From JASLDZ01 sp964244065 (GTDB lineage Bacteria; Pseudomonadota; Alphaproteobacteria; Caulobacterales; Caulobacteraceae): DNA of 64,000 nucleotides. Of this stretch, positions 51,575-63,383 are shown piece after piece (within the stretch, counting starts at the first letter, position 1; the number at the start of each line of letters is the position of its first letter). Made by a program: the position numbers and the translations under genes. The notes beneath the pieces were generated by a model, which did not search any database, had not been told where the DNA came from, and was given only the letters and a program-made list of their open reading frames with translations. The DNA lies in assembly GCA_964244065.1 (NCBI GenBank), contig CAXTHH010000004.1, positions 124,001 through 188,000 on the forward strand. The letters are read 5' to 3'.

Positions 51575-52035
51575 GCGGTCCCGAGCGCGTCGGGACCTCC
51601 GCGGAGCTCGGCCGCGCCGACAAGCCGCGCGATCTCCTGCTGGGGTGGGCGGCGTTCGCGCCCCTCCCCGCCCTGGCCGCCGCCGCCTGGGCCCTTCCTT
51701 CGCAGCCGCTGATCCTGGCGACGCTCGTCTGCTGGGCCGGAGGGCTGCTGTGCTTCTTCTCCGGCGTGCGCCGCGGCTTGAGCTTCTCCGAGCGAAAGGG
51801 GGCCGGCGTGGGCGAGGTCGCCGGCTTCCTGCTGCTGTTCTTCGTGGGCGTGGTCGGGCTGACGCTCCGCCAGCCGTGGGTCCTCGCCGCCGGCTTCGTC
51901 CTGGCGGGCTGGCAGGATCGGCGGGCCGCCCGACGCGGCGAGGCGCCGCGCTACTTCGCGCCGCTTCGGCCCGCGCAGGCGGCGGTGGCCGCGCTCAGCC
52001 TGCTGGCCGCCGCGGCGCGCCCGCTCAGCGGATGA
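51571..52035 (+). CDS. DUF3429-like small membrane protein
   Basis: 154 residues with about five hydrophobic segments (LLLGWAAFAPLPALAAAAWA, LILATLVCWAGGLLCFFSGV, GFLLLFFVGVVGLTLRQPWV). The GGLLCFFSGVRRG pattern fits DUF3429 inner-membrane proteins. No function known. ATGA overlap with the GYF-like gene; its 3' end overlaps the next minus-strand gene by 11 bp. Confidence 0.65.
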   Translation: MSGPERVGTSAELGRADKPRDLLLGWAAFAPLPALAAAAWALPSQPLILATLVCWAGGLLCFFSGVRRGLSFSERKGAGVGEVAGFLLLFFVGVVGLTLRQPWVLAAGFVLAGWQDRRAARRGEAPRYFAPLRPAQAAVAALSLLAAAARPLSG

Positions 52036-52996
52036 CGCCCAGCGCGCGGGCGCTGTCAGTGGTGATCTGGCCCGCGGGCAGGTGGTTGTCGCGCTGCCAG
52101 CGCTTGAGGGCGGCGTAGGTCTCAGGCCGGCCCAGCCCGTCCTCGGGCCCGGCCGGATAGCCGCGGGCGTTCAGAGCGGCCTGCATGCGGGCCATGGCCC
52201 AGGGCGCGAGCCCGTCGGGGCACACCACCTGCGCCCAGCCGCCGCGCTCGTGCGAGCGCGCCCGGTGCACGGTGCGGTACACGGCCGGAACGTGCACGAC
52301 GTGGCTGCGGCCCGCGCTCAGCTGCTCGCAGTGGCGCACGGTGCGGTAGACGGCGGGGTGCTCGCGCACGGCGACGCTCTCCGGGCGCACCAGCACGCGG
52401 CGAGTCACGCGGCGGCGCACGGGCGGGCCCTGCACCTGGCAGGCGCACCCGGGGTCGAGGAGCACGCGGTGCATGCGCGTCATGTAGCGGGCCGGGACCT
52501 TCACGCGGCACCAGACCTCGCCGGTGGGCGTCAGGCCGTAGCCGCCGGGCGCGCCCTCGCCGAAGCCGCCGGCGGCGTGCCCGCGCCGCCAGACCACGCG
52601 GGCGGGCGAGACCAGCACACGCTCGGTCACGGTGCGGTATCGCGGCGGCGTGCGCACGGTGCGCAGCGCGCCGGGCTCGGTCACGTAGCTGACCTCGGTG
52701 CGGTAGAGGGCGGGGACGCGGTGCGTCTCTCTCCAGGCGGCGCGCACAAGCTCGCGGCGCTCCACCCAGCGCGTGGTCGGCGCGGCGTGGCGCACCTCGT
52801 CGTGGGCGGCGCGGACGAGCACGCGCTCGCTCCATCGGTCGGTGCGGCCCGGCGCGGTGACGCGGCCGAAGCACTGGCCGGGCTGCGCCTCCGGCGGGGG
52901 CTGCGAGCCCGCATGGAAACCGCCCGCTAGGGCGGGAGCCGCGAAGGCGCCGCCCAGCAGGCCGGCGACCGTCAGAACCGAAACGAGCGCGCGCAT
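52025..52996 (-). CDS. Exported peptidoglycan-binding-domain protein with internal repeats
   Basis: 323 residues from ATG 52996. Signal peptide VSVLTVAGLLGGAFAAPALA. The middle consists of six to seven imperfect repeats with cores such as ERVLVRAA, YRTEVSYVT, YRTVTERVLV, RRVLVRPESVAVREHPAVYR and AVYRTVHRARS. The C-terminal 60 residues are a PG-binding domain (MARMQAALNARGYPAGPEDG, TYAALKRWQRDNHLP). It likely attaches to the murein; the repeats have no assigned role. Confidence 0.82.
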   Translation of the reverse strand: MRALVSVLTVAGLLGGAFAAPALAGGFHAGSQPPPEAQPGQCFGRVTAPGRTDRWSERVLVRAAHDEVRHAAPTTRWVERRELVRAAWRETHRVPALYRTEVSYVTEPGALRTVRTPPRYRTVTERVLVSPARVVWRRGHAAGGFGEGAPGGYGLTPTGEVWCRVKVPARYMTRMHRVLLDPGCACQVQGPPVRRRVTRRVLVRPESVAVREHPAVYRTVRHCEQLSAGRSHVVHVPAVYRTVHRARSHERGGWAQVVCPDGLAPWAMARMQAALNARGYPAGPEDGLGRPETYAALKRWQRDNHLPAGQITTDSARALGVIR

Positions 52997-53109
52997 AGTC
53001 TCCGCCTTCCGCGGGTCCGTGCCGGCTTGACACTCCGGCGACCCCACCCCAGACGCCCCAGCACATGCGGCGCCACGCGGCCGCACCCGTCAAGACTCCG
53101 GTGACCACG

Positions 53110-54417
<1,308 letters not shown>

Positions 54418-54431
54418 GCGCGTCCCTCGTC

Positions 54432-54537
54432 CCGCTCATCCCGGCCAAAGCCGGGACCCAAGCCACGGCGGGGGTGAGGTGAAGGTGGCGGAGCAGCTTC
54501 AAGCGCTGCTTGGGTCCCCGGCTTTCGCCGGGAGCGG
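54432..54537. repeat. Palindromic intergenic element, family B (copy 2)
   Basis: CGCTCATCCCGGCCAAAGCC...GGCTTTCGCCGGGAGCGG with an inner AAGCCGGGACCCAAGC / GCTTGGGTCCCCGGCTT inverted repeat. Related to the unit at 36133-36225. It lies between purB and the Kef gene and runs close to the latter's ribosome site. Confidence 0.65.
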
Positions 54538-54573
54538 AGTTGTGAGGCCGTGATCCAGGGGAGACACTGACGC

Positions 54574-56460
54574 ATGGACACGGGCGCGATCCTGACCTCG
54601 GCGCTCGTGTACCTGCTGGCCGCGGTGGTCTCCGTGCCGATCGCCAAGCGGTTCGGCCTGGGCTCGGTCCTCGGCTACCTCGTGGCCGGCGCGGTGATCG
54701 GCCCCTCGGCGCTGAACCTGATCGGCGATCCGACGCAGGTGATGCACGTGGCCGAGTTCGGCGTGGTGATCCTGCTGTTCCTGATCGGGCTCGAGGTGCG
54801 GCCCGCCCTCCTGTGGGAGCTGCGGGGCTCCATCTTCGGCCTGGGCGGGGCGCAGGTGACGCTGAGCATCCTGGCGATCGCCGGCGCCGCGCTGGCCCTG
54901 GGCCTGCCCTGGCGCGAGGCGCTGGCGGCCGGGTCGGTCCTGGCCATGAGCTCCACGGCCATCGTGCTCTCCCTGCTGGAGGAGAAGGGGCTGCGGAGGG
55001 GCCCGGTCGGCGGGGCCGCCTTCGGCGTGCTGCTGCTGCAGGACCTGGCGGTGATCCCGCTGTTCATCCTGCTGCCGCTGCTGGCCGTCGCCGCGCCCGG
55101 GCACGCGGCGGCGGCGGGCCACGCGGTGGACCGCCTGTCCTGGTCGCCCGAGTGGCTGAAGCCGGTGCTGGCGCTGGCGGCCGTCGCGGCGGTGGCCGGC
55201 GGCGGCAAGTACCTGGTGCGGCCGCTGTTCCGCTACATCGCCGGCGCCGAGCTGCGGGAGATCTTCACCGCCGCCGCCCTGCTGCTGGTGGTGGGCGTGG
55301 CGGCGCTGATGACGCTGGTGGGCCTGTCCCCCGCGCTGGGCGCCTTCCTGGCGGGCGTGGTGCTGGCCGAGAGCGAGTTCAGGCGGGAGCTGGAGAGCGA
55401 CATCGAGCCCTTCCGCGGCCTGCTGCTCGGCCTGTTCTTCCTCACGGTGGGCGCGGGGCTCGACTTCGCGCTGCTGCTGCGCTCGCCGGTCCTGGTGGTC
55501 GGGCTGGTGCTGCTGCTGATGGCCACCAAGGCCGTCGTCATGCTGGTCGCGGCCCGTCTCCACGGCATGAGCCTGCGCGCCGCCGCGGCCTCGGCGGTGG
55601 CGCTGAGCCAGGGCGGCGAGTTCGCCTTCGTTCTGGTGGGCTTCACCGTTGGCGCGGCGGTGATCCCGTCGGAGCTCGGCCGCCTGCTCTCGGCGGTGGT
55701 GGCCGTCTCGATGCTGTTGACGCCCTTCGCCTTCCTGCTCTGGGAGAAGGCGGACGCGCGCCTGTTCCGCGAGCCCGCCGCGCAGCGCGATCCCGACCGC
55801 GAGTTCGACGACGGGGCGCAGGTGATCGTCGCCGGCTTCGGCCGCTTCGGCCAGATCGCCTCGCGCCTGCTGAAGGCGAACGGCTTCCAGACGTCGATCA
55901 TGGACTCCAGCCTGACGCAGGTCGATCTGGTGCGCCGCTTCGGCAACCCGGTGAACTACGGCGACGCCACGCGGCTGGACCTGCTGCGCGCGGCGGGCGC
56001 GGCCAAGGCCAAGGTGCTGATCGTGGCCATCGACGACCGGGGCAAGGCGGAGGAACTGGTGGAGACAGCCAGGAGCGCCTTCCCGCACCTGGCCGTGCTG
56101 GCCCGCGCCTACGACCGCGGCCACGCCTACGACCTGCTGGCCAAGGGCGCCGACCACGTGGAGCGCGAGACCTACGAGGCCAGCCTGGCCGTCGGCCGCG
56201 AGGCGCTGGTCCGCCTCGGCCTGCGCCGCTCCCGCGCCCAGCGCAGCGCGGACCTGTTCCGCATGTACGACCAGCGCCTGTTCGAGAGGCTGCGCGAGTT
56301 CTGGGAGGACGACGAGCGGTACGTCACCGCCTCGCGCCACGCCGCCGCCACCTTGGAGCAGCTGCTCGCCGCCGACGCGATCGCCGTCGCGGCGATCGAC
56401 GACGAGGACGACGAGGAGCTCTCGCGCCTGCCGCTGCCGGAACTCTCCGGCGCCTGGTGA
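54574..56460 (+). CDS. Monovalent cation:proton antiporter, Kef type
   Basis: 628 residues. N-terminal Na+/H+ exchanger domain of about 12 helices (GSVLGYLVAGAVIGPSALNL, FGVVILLFLIGLEVRPALLW, FGVLLLQDLAVIPLFILLPL, LGAFLAGVVLAESEFR), then a TrkA-N/RCK domain (QVIVAGFGRFGQIASRLLKA, VNYGDATRLDLLRAAGAAKA) that binds NAD(H), and an acidic C-terminal tail. Similar to glutathione-gated KefB/C potassium efflux proteins. GGGAGAC precedes the ATG. Confidence 0.93.
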   Translation: MDTGAILTSALVYLLAAVVSVPIAKRFGLGSVLGYLVAGAVIGPSALNLIGDPTQVMHVAEFGVVILLFLIGLEVRPALLWELRGSIFGLGGAQVTLSILAIAGAALALGLPWREALAAGSVLAMSSTAIVLSLLEEKGLRRGPVGGAAFGVLLLQDLAVIPLFILLPLLAVAAPGHAAAAGHAVDRLSWSPEWLKPVLALAAVAAVAGGGKYLVRPLFRYIAGAELREIFTAAALLLVVGVAALMTLVGLSPALGAFLAGVVLAESEFRRELESDIEPFRGLLLGLFFLTVGAGLDFALLLRSPVLVVGLVLLLMATKAVVMLVAARLHGMSLRAAAASAVALSQGGEFAFVLVGFTVGAAVIPSELGRLLSAVVAVSMLLTPFAFLLWEKADARLFREPAAQRDPDREFDDGAQVIVAGFGRFGQIASRLLKANGFQTSIMDSSLTQVDLVRRFGNPVNYGDATRLDLLRAAGAAKAKVLIVAIDDRGKAEELVETARSAFPHLAVLARAYDRGHAYDLLAKGADHVERETYEASLAVGREALVRLGLRRSRAQRSADLFRMYDQRLFERLREFWEDDERYVTASRHAAATLEQLLAADAIAVAAIDDEDDEELSRLPLPELSGAW

Positions 56461-56463
56461 GGC

Positions 56464-56787
56464 TCAGACGCCGTCGTGCAGCTCGCGGCGGGCCTGAATC
56501 AGGAGCGCGTCCATCCTGGCGCGCACCTCCGCGCCGGTCAGGGCCAGCCCCTTGGCCTCCACGTCGGCCATCACCTTGTCGAGCACGTCCTGGTCGCCCG
56601 GCCGCTGGAGATCGGCCCGCCACACGGCGGAGACGTAGTCGGCCAGCGCCTCGCCCTCCAGCCCCAGCTGCGGGGCCAGCCACTCGGCCAGCAAGCGGTC
56701 GCGGCGAGCCTGGGCCTTGAACTCCACGGCCTCGTCGGAGGCGAACTTGGCCTCGAAGCCGGCCTCGCGGTCCTGCATGGCGGTCAT
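56464..56787 (-). CDS. F1-ATPase inhibitor zeta-type protein (DUF1476)
   Basis: 107 residues. Matches the zeta subunit of alphaproteobacterial F-ATPases (DUF1476): an N-terminal helix (MQDREAGFEAKFASDEAVEF) that inserts in the F1 catalytic interface, then a four-helix bundle (LADYVSAVWRADLQRPGDQD, KGLALTGAEVRARMDALL). The Paracoccus protein inhibits ATP hydrolysis. GGGAGA lies upstream of the ATG 56787. Convergent with the Kef gene. Confidence 0.88.
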   Translation of the reverse strand: MTAMQDREAGFEAKFASDEAVEFKAQARRDRLLAEWLAPQLGLEGEALADYVSAVWRADLQRPGDQDVLDKVMADVEAKGLALTGAEVRARMDALLIQARRELHDGV

Positions 56788-56979
56788 TGGGTTCTCCCGT
56801 TCGGCGGGGTGTCCTAGCGGAGGTCGCCGGCGCCCGCCACCGCCCCGTTTGCGCCGGCCCGGCCGTTCCGTTACCTTCGCGGCGACTTATATCCACCCCG
56901 GTCCCTTTCCGCCGCGTCGGCTCCGCGCCCGCGCGGCGCTGCACCGTGGAGGCGCGGAACGGGGGATCACGGAGCGCCG

Positions 56980-57774
56980 ATGACCACCCGCCGCAAGAAG
57001 ATCTACGAAGGCAAGGCCAAGATCCTCTACGAGGGTCCTGAGCCGGGTACGCTGATCCAGTACTTCAAGGACGACGCAACCGCCTTCAACGCCCAGAAGA
57101 AGGCCGTGCTGGAAGGCAAGGGCGTGCTGAACAACCGCATCAGCGAGTACATCATGACTCGCATGAACGCGATCGGCATCCAGAACCACTTCATCCGCCG
57201 GCTGAACCTGCGAGAGCAGCTGGTGAAGGAGGTCGAGATCATCCCGCTGGAGGTCGTCTGCCGCAACGTGGCGGCGGGCTCCATCGCCGAGCGCCTCGGC
57301 CTGCCCGAAGGCCAGCCGCTGCCGCGCTCGATCATCGAGTTCTACTACAAGAAGGACGAGCTGAACGATCCGCTCGTCACCGAGGAGCACATCACCGCCT
57401 TCAATTGGGCCACCACCCAGGACATCGACGACATGCTCGCGGCGACGCTGCGCGTGAACGACTTCCTCTCCGGCCTGTTCGGCGCCGTCGGCATCACCCT
57501 GGTGGACTTCAAGATCGAATTCGGCCGACTGTGGGAGGACGACGAGTTCTCGCGGCTCATCATCGCCGACGAGATCAGCCCCGACTGCTGCCGCCTGTGG
57601 GACACGCAGTCGAACGAGAAGCTCGACAAGGACCGCTTCCGCAAGGACATGGGCAACGTGGTGGAGAGCTACACCGAGGTGGCGCGGCGCCTGGGGATCA
57701 TGAAGGAGATGCCCACCGTCATCCAGGGAGGCCTGGGCGCCGGCCCCGCCACCGACGGCGGCTCGGTGCACTGA
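56980..57774 (+). CDS. purC: SAICAR synthetase
   Basis: Joins CAIR and aspartate in purine synthesis. 264 residues: RKKIYEGKAKILYEGPEPGT at the N-terminus, LNNRISEYIMTRMNAIGI, the VCRNVAAGSIAERLGL segment, LIIADEISPDCCRLWD, KDRFRKDMGNVVESY. First gene of purC-purS-orf-purQ. Confidence 0.96.
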   Translation: MTTRRKKIYEGKAKILYEGPEPGTLIQYFKDDATAFNAQKKAVLEGKGVLNNRISEYIMTRMNAIGIQNHFIRRLNLREQLVKEVEIIPLEVVCRNVAAGSIAERLGLPEGQPLPRSIIEFYYKKDELNDPLVTEEHITAFNWATTQDIDDMLAATLRVNDFLSGLFGAVGITLVDFKIEFGRLWEDDEFSRLIIADEISPDCCRLWDTQSNEKLDKDRFRKDMGNVVESYTEVARRLGIMKEMPTVIQGGLGAGPATDGGSVH

Positions 57775-57788
57775 GGCGGGGGGCGCTC

Positions 57789-58028
57789 ATGAAGGCCAGG
57801 ATCGACGTCTTCCTGAAGCCCGGCGTGCTCGACGTGCAGGGCAAGGCCATCGAGGGCGCCCTGGCGGGCCTGGGCTTCGCCGGCGTCAGCGACGTGCGCG
57901 TGGGCCGCACCATCACCCTCGACCTCGCCGGCGAGGATCGCGTGGCGGCCGAGGCGCAGGCGAAGAGCATGTGCGACCGCCTGCTCGCGAACGCAGTGAT
58001 CGAGAGCTACAAGATCAGTCTGGACTGA
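57789..58028 (+). CDS. purS: Phosphoribosylformylglycinamidine synthase, PurS subunit
   Basis: 79 residues, the small bridging subunit of the PurLQS complex that makes FGAM. ARIDVFLKPGVLDVQGKAIE then GLGFAGVSDVRVGRTITLDL and MCDRLLANAVIESYKISL are typical. ATG 57789, 15 bp after purC. Confidence 0.96.
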   Translation: MKARIDVFLKPGVLDVQGKAIEGALAGLGFAGVSDVRVGRTITLDLAGEDRVAAEAQAKSMCDRLLANAVIESYKISLD

Positions 58029-58038
58029 GGAGCGGCTG

Positions 58039-58272
58039 ATGGCCGAGGTGACGAACGAGCTTATTCACGCCGTCCTGCAGAAAATTCAGGAGGAGCAATC
58101 GGCGATGCCCCATGACTTGCGCGAGATCAAGGGCGAGCTGACGGCCATTCGCTCCTACGTCTACGCCGTTCACCAGGACATCGGTAACATCTATGGGATC
58201 CTGGGCCGGAACGAAACGCGCCTGGAACGCATCGAGCGCCGCCTCGAACTCCGCGAGCCGGAGCCCGCGTGA
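58039..58272 (+). CDS. Small coiled-coil protein between purS and purQ
   Basis: 77 residues, nearly all predicted helix (ELIHAVLQKIQEEQSAMPHD, NETRLERIERRLELREPEPA). Its stop overlaps the purQ start as GTGA, so it is made from the same mRNA. No family recognised; its place inside the FGAM synthase operon suggests a partner or assembly role, but nothing in the sequence proves it. Confidence 0.6.
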   Translation: MAEVTNELIHAVLQKIQEEQSAMPHDLREIKGELTAIRSYVYAVHQDIGNIYGILGRNETRLERIERRLELREPEPA

Positions 58273-58931
58273 AGTCCGCCGTCGTCGTCTTCCCCGGCTC
58301 CAACTGCGACCGCGACTGCGCCGTGGCCGTAGAGCGGTCCACCGGATCGAAGCCGGACATGGTCTGGCACGCCGAGACGATGCTGGCGGACGATCTCGAC
58401 CTGATCGTGCTGCCGGGCGGCTTCTCCTACGGCGACTACCTGCGCGCCGGGGCCATGGCGGCGCAGTCGCCCGTGATGCGCGAGGTGGTGCGGCTCGCGG
58501 AGCACGGGACGGCGGTGATCGGCGTGTGCAACGGCTTCCAGATCCTGTGCGAGGCCGGCCTGCTGCCCGGCGCCCTGCTGCGCAACGCCCGGCTGAAGTA
58601 CGTGTGCAAGCCCGTGCGGCTGGAGGTGGCGAACGCGCAGACTCGCTTCACCTCGGGCTTCGGCGAGCGGCGCGAGGCGGTGATGACGGTGGGGAACGGC
58701 GAGGGCAACTACTTCGCCGACGAACCGACGCTCGACCGGCTGGAGGGCGAGGGCCGCGTGGTGTTCCGCTACCTGGACAACCCCAACGGCTCCGCCCGCG
58801 GCCTCGCCGGCATCGTCAATGAGCGCGGCAACGTGCTCGGCCTGATGCCCCACCCGGACCGGGCGTTCGAGGACGAGCTGGGCTCCGCGGACGGCGCCCT
58901 CGTGTTTCAGAGCGTCGCCAAGGCGGCCTGA
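58269..58931 (+). CDS. purQ: Phosphoribosylformylglycinamidine synthase, PurQ (glutaminase) subunit
   Basis: 220-residue class I glutamine amidotransferase: VVFPGSNCDRDCAVAVE, LPGGFSYGDYLRAGAMAA, nucleophile Cys in GVCNGFQILCEAGLLPGALL, and His/Glu in GLMPHPDRAFEDE. GTG start at 58269 in a 4-nt overlap with the small upstream gene. Confidence 0.97.
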   Translation: MKSAVVVFPGSNCDRDCAVAVERSTGSKPDMVWHAETMLADDLDLIVLPGGFSYGDYLRAGAMAAQSPVMREVVRLAEHGTAVIGVCNGFQILCEAGLLPGALLRNARLKYVCKPVRLEVANAQTRFTSGFGERREAVMTVGNGEGNYFADEPTLDRLEGEGRVVFRYLDNPNGSARGLAGIVNERGNVLGLMPHPDRAFEDELGSADGALVFQSVAKAA

Positions 58932-58933
58932 GC

Positions 58934-59677
58934 ATGCGCTGGTTGATCCTGCTCGCGGCCCTGTTCGCGGCGGGGATGGGCGTCGAGCAAAGGAGCGGCG
59001 GGTTGGGCCAGTCGCCCGCCGCCTTCGCCGCAGACAGCGACCGGCTGCTGCGCGTGGCCGGCTACGCCTTCGCGATCTGGGGTCCGCTCTACCTCGGCGT
59101 GATCGCGCACGCGCTCTGGCGGCTGCGTCCGCGCGGCCGGCCCACGGCGCTGGAGGCGCGGTTCGCGGCGCCCGCCGTGGTCGCCTTCACGGGCGTCGGC
59201 CTATGGATCGTGGCCGCCGCGCTCGACGCGGAGCTCTTGACCATCGTGCTGATCGTGGGCGCGGCGACGGCGCTGGTCTGGCCGTTGCTGGCCCACGCCG
59301 ACCTGGTGCGTGCGGCGCCGCTGCGCTCCACCGAGCGCTGGCTGACGGTCTGGCCGCTGGCGGCCCTGGCCGGCTGGCTGACGGTCGCCTCGCCGGTGAA
59401 CCTGTTGACCGTGGCGGCCGGCAACGACGCCCTGCCGCCCGGCCCGGCCGCCCTCTGGCCGCTGCTGGCCGTCATCGGCGTCGCCGTCCTGGCGCTCGCG
59501 GTCACGGCGCGGGTGCGGACCTTGGCCTACGGCCTGCCGATCGCCTGGGGACTGGCCGCGGTGGCCGTCGCAGAACACGCCCGCGGAGCCGAACTGCTGG
59601 CCGCCGCCGCGGCGGGCGCGGCGAGTCTGACGGTGGTGGGCGGACTGATTCTGCTGGGCCTGCGGCCTCGGCGCTGA
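58934..59677 (+). CDS. Trp-containing multi-helix membrane protein
   Basis: 247 residues with a signal-like first helix and about six more hydrophobic segments. The motif YAFAIWGPLYLGVIAHALW recalls the Trp-rich helix of TspO-like sensory proteins, but the overall family is not certain. It begins 2 bp after purQ and so is in the same operon. No function assigned. Confidence 0.6.
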   Translation: MRWLILLAALFAAGMGVEQRSGGLGQSPAAFAADSDRLLRVAGYAFAIWGPLYLGVIAHALWRLRPRGRPTALEARFAAPAVVAFTGVGLWIVAAALDAELLTIVLIVGAATALVWPLLAHADLVRAAPLRSTERWLTVWPLAALAGWLTVASPVNLLTVAAGNDALPPGPAALWPLLAVIGVAVLALAVTARVRTLAYGLPIAWGLAAVAVAEHARGAELLAAAAAGAASLTVVGGLILLGLRPRR

Positions 59678-59681
59678 GCCG

Positions 59682-59789
59682 TCAGGCGGCTTCGCGCTCG
59701 AGATCTGCAGGCTTGAACTCGAAATGCTCGGGCGGGGCCGCGAACTCGGCGGCCTCGTCCGTCTCCATCGAATAACCGATCGGATCCAT
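59682..59789 (-). CDS. 35-residue acidic small protein
   Basis: Frame MDPIGYSMETDEAAEFAAPP followed by EHFEFKPADLEREAA, with GGGAGAT seven bases upstream of the ATG at 59789. Acidic, Ala/Glu rich. Its strong ribosome site and convergence with the neighbouring membrane-protein gene (4-bp gap) argue for a real gene too short for usual gene calls. Function unknown. Confidence 0.6.
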   Translation of the reverse strand: MDPIGYSMETDEAAEFAAPPEHFEFKPADLEREAA

Positions 59790-59899
59790 CGCATATCTCC
59801 CGGCCGCCTTGTGTCGGCGACTCGACGGACAGCATGGACCCATGCCGATGAACGGCGGATGAGGCGGGCGGTCGCAGCGGCGTTCCGCCCGCCCTGCGG

Positions 59900-60136
59900 T
59901 CAGCTGGGCTGACCCTCCGTCTCCGCCCGGACGTCTTCCCCGGCGGGGTCGGGCGCCCAGCCCGAGCGTTCGAGGGCCTTCACCGCCTCATCCGCCCCCT
60001 CGTCCAGCTCGCCGGGCGCGAGCTCGCCTTCGGCCACGGCGTCATCCGGGATGCCGCCGCCGGTCTCGGCGACCGTGTCGTTCAGCGGCCGGCTGTTCGC
60101 GCCGGTCGACACGCCCGCGCGGTCGTCGGCCGTCAT
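59900..60136 (-). CDS. Small acidic hydrophilic protein (third of a three-gene cluster)
   Basis: 78 residues, acidic, disordered (ADDRAGVSTGANSRPLND, then GELAPGELDEGADEAVKALE). ATGA overlap with the upstream gene at 60133-60136 shows translational coupling. No family recognised. Confidence 0.55.
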   Translation of the reverse strand: MTADDRAGVSTGANSRPLNDTVAETGGGIPDDAVAEGELAPGELDEGADEAVKALERSGWAPDPAGEDVRAETEGQPS

Positions 60137-60471
60137 TGCTTGCCCTGGTCGGGCGAGCCGTGGGCGGCCATGTCGCGATTGGCGGCCTGCGTCTTCGGCC
60201 CCTGCTCGGGCGTGTGGGCGTGACGCTCGCGGTCGTTGTTGGTGCGACCCTGCGCCATGCCGCCCGAGGGGTCGTCCAGGTCCGCATAGTCGCCCATCTC
60301 GCCGGCCGCGGGCGCCGCCAGGCTGGCGTCGCGGACGTCCGAGGCGGCGTAGCTGCGGGGCTCGGGCTGCGCATCCGCGCGTTGACCGCGGCCCGGATCG
60401 TTGGGCTGCTCCTCGTCGGTGACCGCGTTCTGCGCGGTGGCCTTGGTCGAGTCGGTGTTTCCGTGAGGCAT
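60133..60471 (-). CDS. Small hydrophilic protein (second of the cluster)
   Basis: 112 residues from ATG 60471 (MPHGNTDSTKATAQNAVT), rich in Asp, Gln, Asn and Pro, no hydrophobic core; intrinsically disordered. AGGAG lies 9 bases upstream. Its start overlaps the previous stop in TGATG. Composition resembles hydrophilin-like stress proteins, but this is only an impression. Confidence 0.55.
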   Translation of the reverse strand: MPHGNTDSTKATAQNAVTDEEQPNDPGRGQRADAQPEPRSYAASDVRDASLAAPAAGEMGDYADLDDPSGGMAQGRTNNDRERHAHTPEQGPKTQAANRDMAAHGSPDQGKQ

Positions 60472-60725
60472 CACGCTCTCCTGTTCGAGTCGGGCGGGCT
60501 GTCCGCGTCGTCGGGGCTGTGGACCGGCAGGTCGTCGCCGGGCGAGGTGGGGTTGGCGCCGGGGTCGCGCTGGGCGCCCAGCTCGCGGGCGCCCACGCCC
60601 ATGCCGCGCTGGCGCACGCCGTTGGCGGTGGCCGTGTCGGTATGGAAGGCGGTGTCGGGCTCGCCGTCGGCCGAGGGCCGGTCGGGCGCGCCCAGGTCGT
60701 CGTCGCCGGATTGGGGATCGCTCAT
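60471..60725 (-). CDS. Small hydrophilic protein (first of the cluster)
   Basis: 84 residues starting MSDPQSGDDDLGAPDRPSAD, disordered and rich in Asp/Pro/Gly. First of three overlapping tiny genes on the minus strand between the 35-residue gene and divergent purL. No family recognised. Confidence 0.55.
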   Translation of the reverse strand: MSDPQSGDDDLGAPDRPSADGEPDTAFHTDTATANGVRQRGMGVGARELGAQRDPGANPTSPGDDLPVHSPDDADSPPDSNRRA

Positions 60726-60806
60726 GCGGGGGCTCCTTGCCGGGTCCAAACCCCCGCCCGCGCGGCCCCGTTCCCTCCCGCGCCGGATCGGCTAGACAGC
60801 CGGCCC

Positions 60807-63059
<2,253 letters not shown>

Positions 63060-63138
63060 CGCGGCGGCGGAAGCGGTTTGTTCAGACTCGCACGGCACTA
63101 AGCTGATCCTCAGTTAACCGCGTCCAGGTGCTTCGCCG

Positions 63139-63378
63139 ATGCCCATGCCTGCCGATGAGCTGGAGCGAAGCCTGCGCGACGCGTTCCCGGACGCCGAGAT
63201 CGTGGTGACCGACCTGGCGGGCGACGGCGACCACTACCGCGCCCGGATCGTCTCCTCCGCCTTTCGGGGCCTGGCGCGCGTGCGGCAGCACCAGATGGTC
63301 TACGCGGCGCTGGGCGGACGCATGGGCGGCGAGCTGCACGCCCTGGCGCTGGAGACCTCCGCGCCCGCGGAAGGCTGA
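63139..63378 (+). CDS. bolA: BolA family protein
   Basis: 79 residues: LRDAFPDAEIVVTDLAGDGD, then FRGLARVRQHQMVYAALGGR with the conserved His that shares an Fe-S cluster with monothiol glutaredoxin, and GGELHALALET. Follows purL as in many alphaproteobacteria. Involved in iron-sulfur cluster trafficking and iron sensing. Confidence 0.93.
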   Translation: MPMPADELERSLRDAFPDAEIVVTDLAGDGDHYRARIVSSAFRGLARVRQHQMVYAALGGRMGGELHALALETSAPAEG

Positions 63379-63383
63379 CCGGC

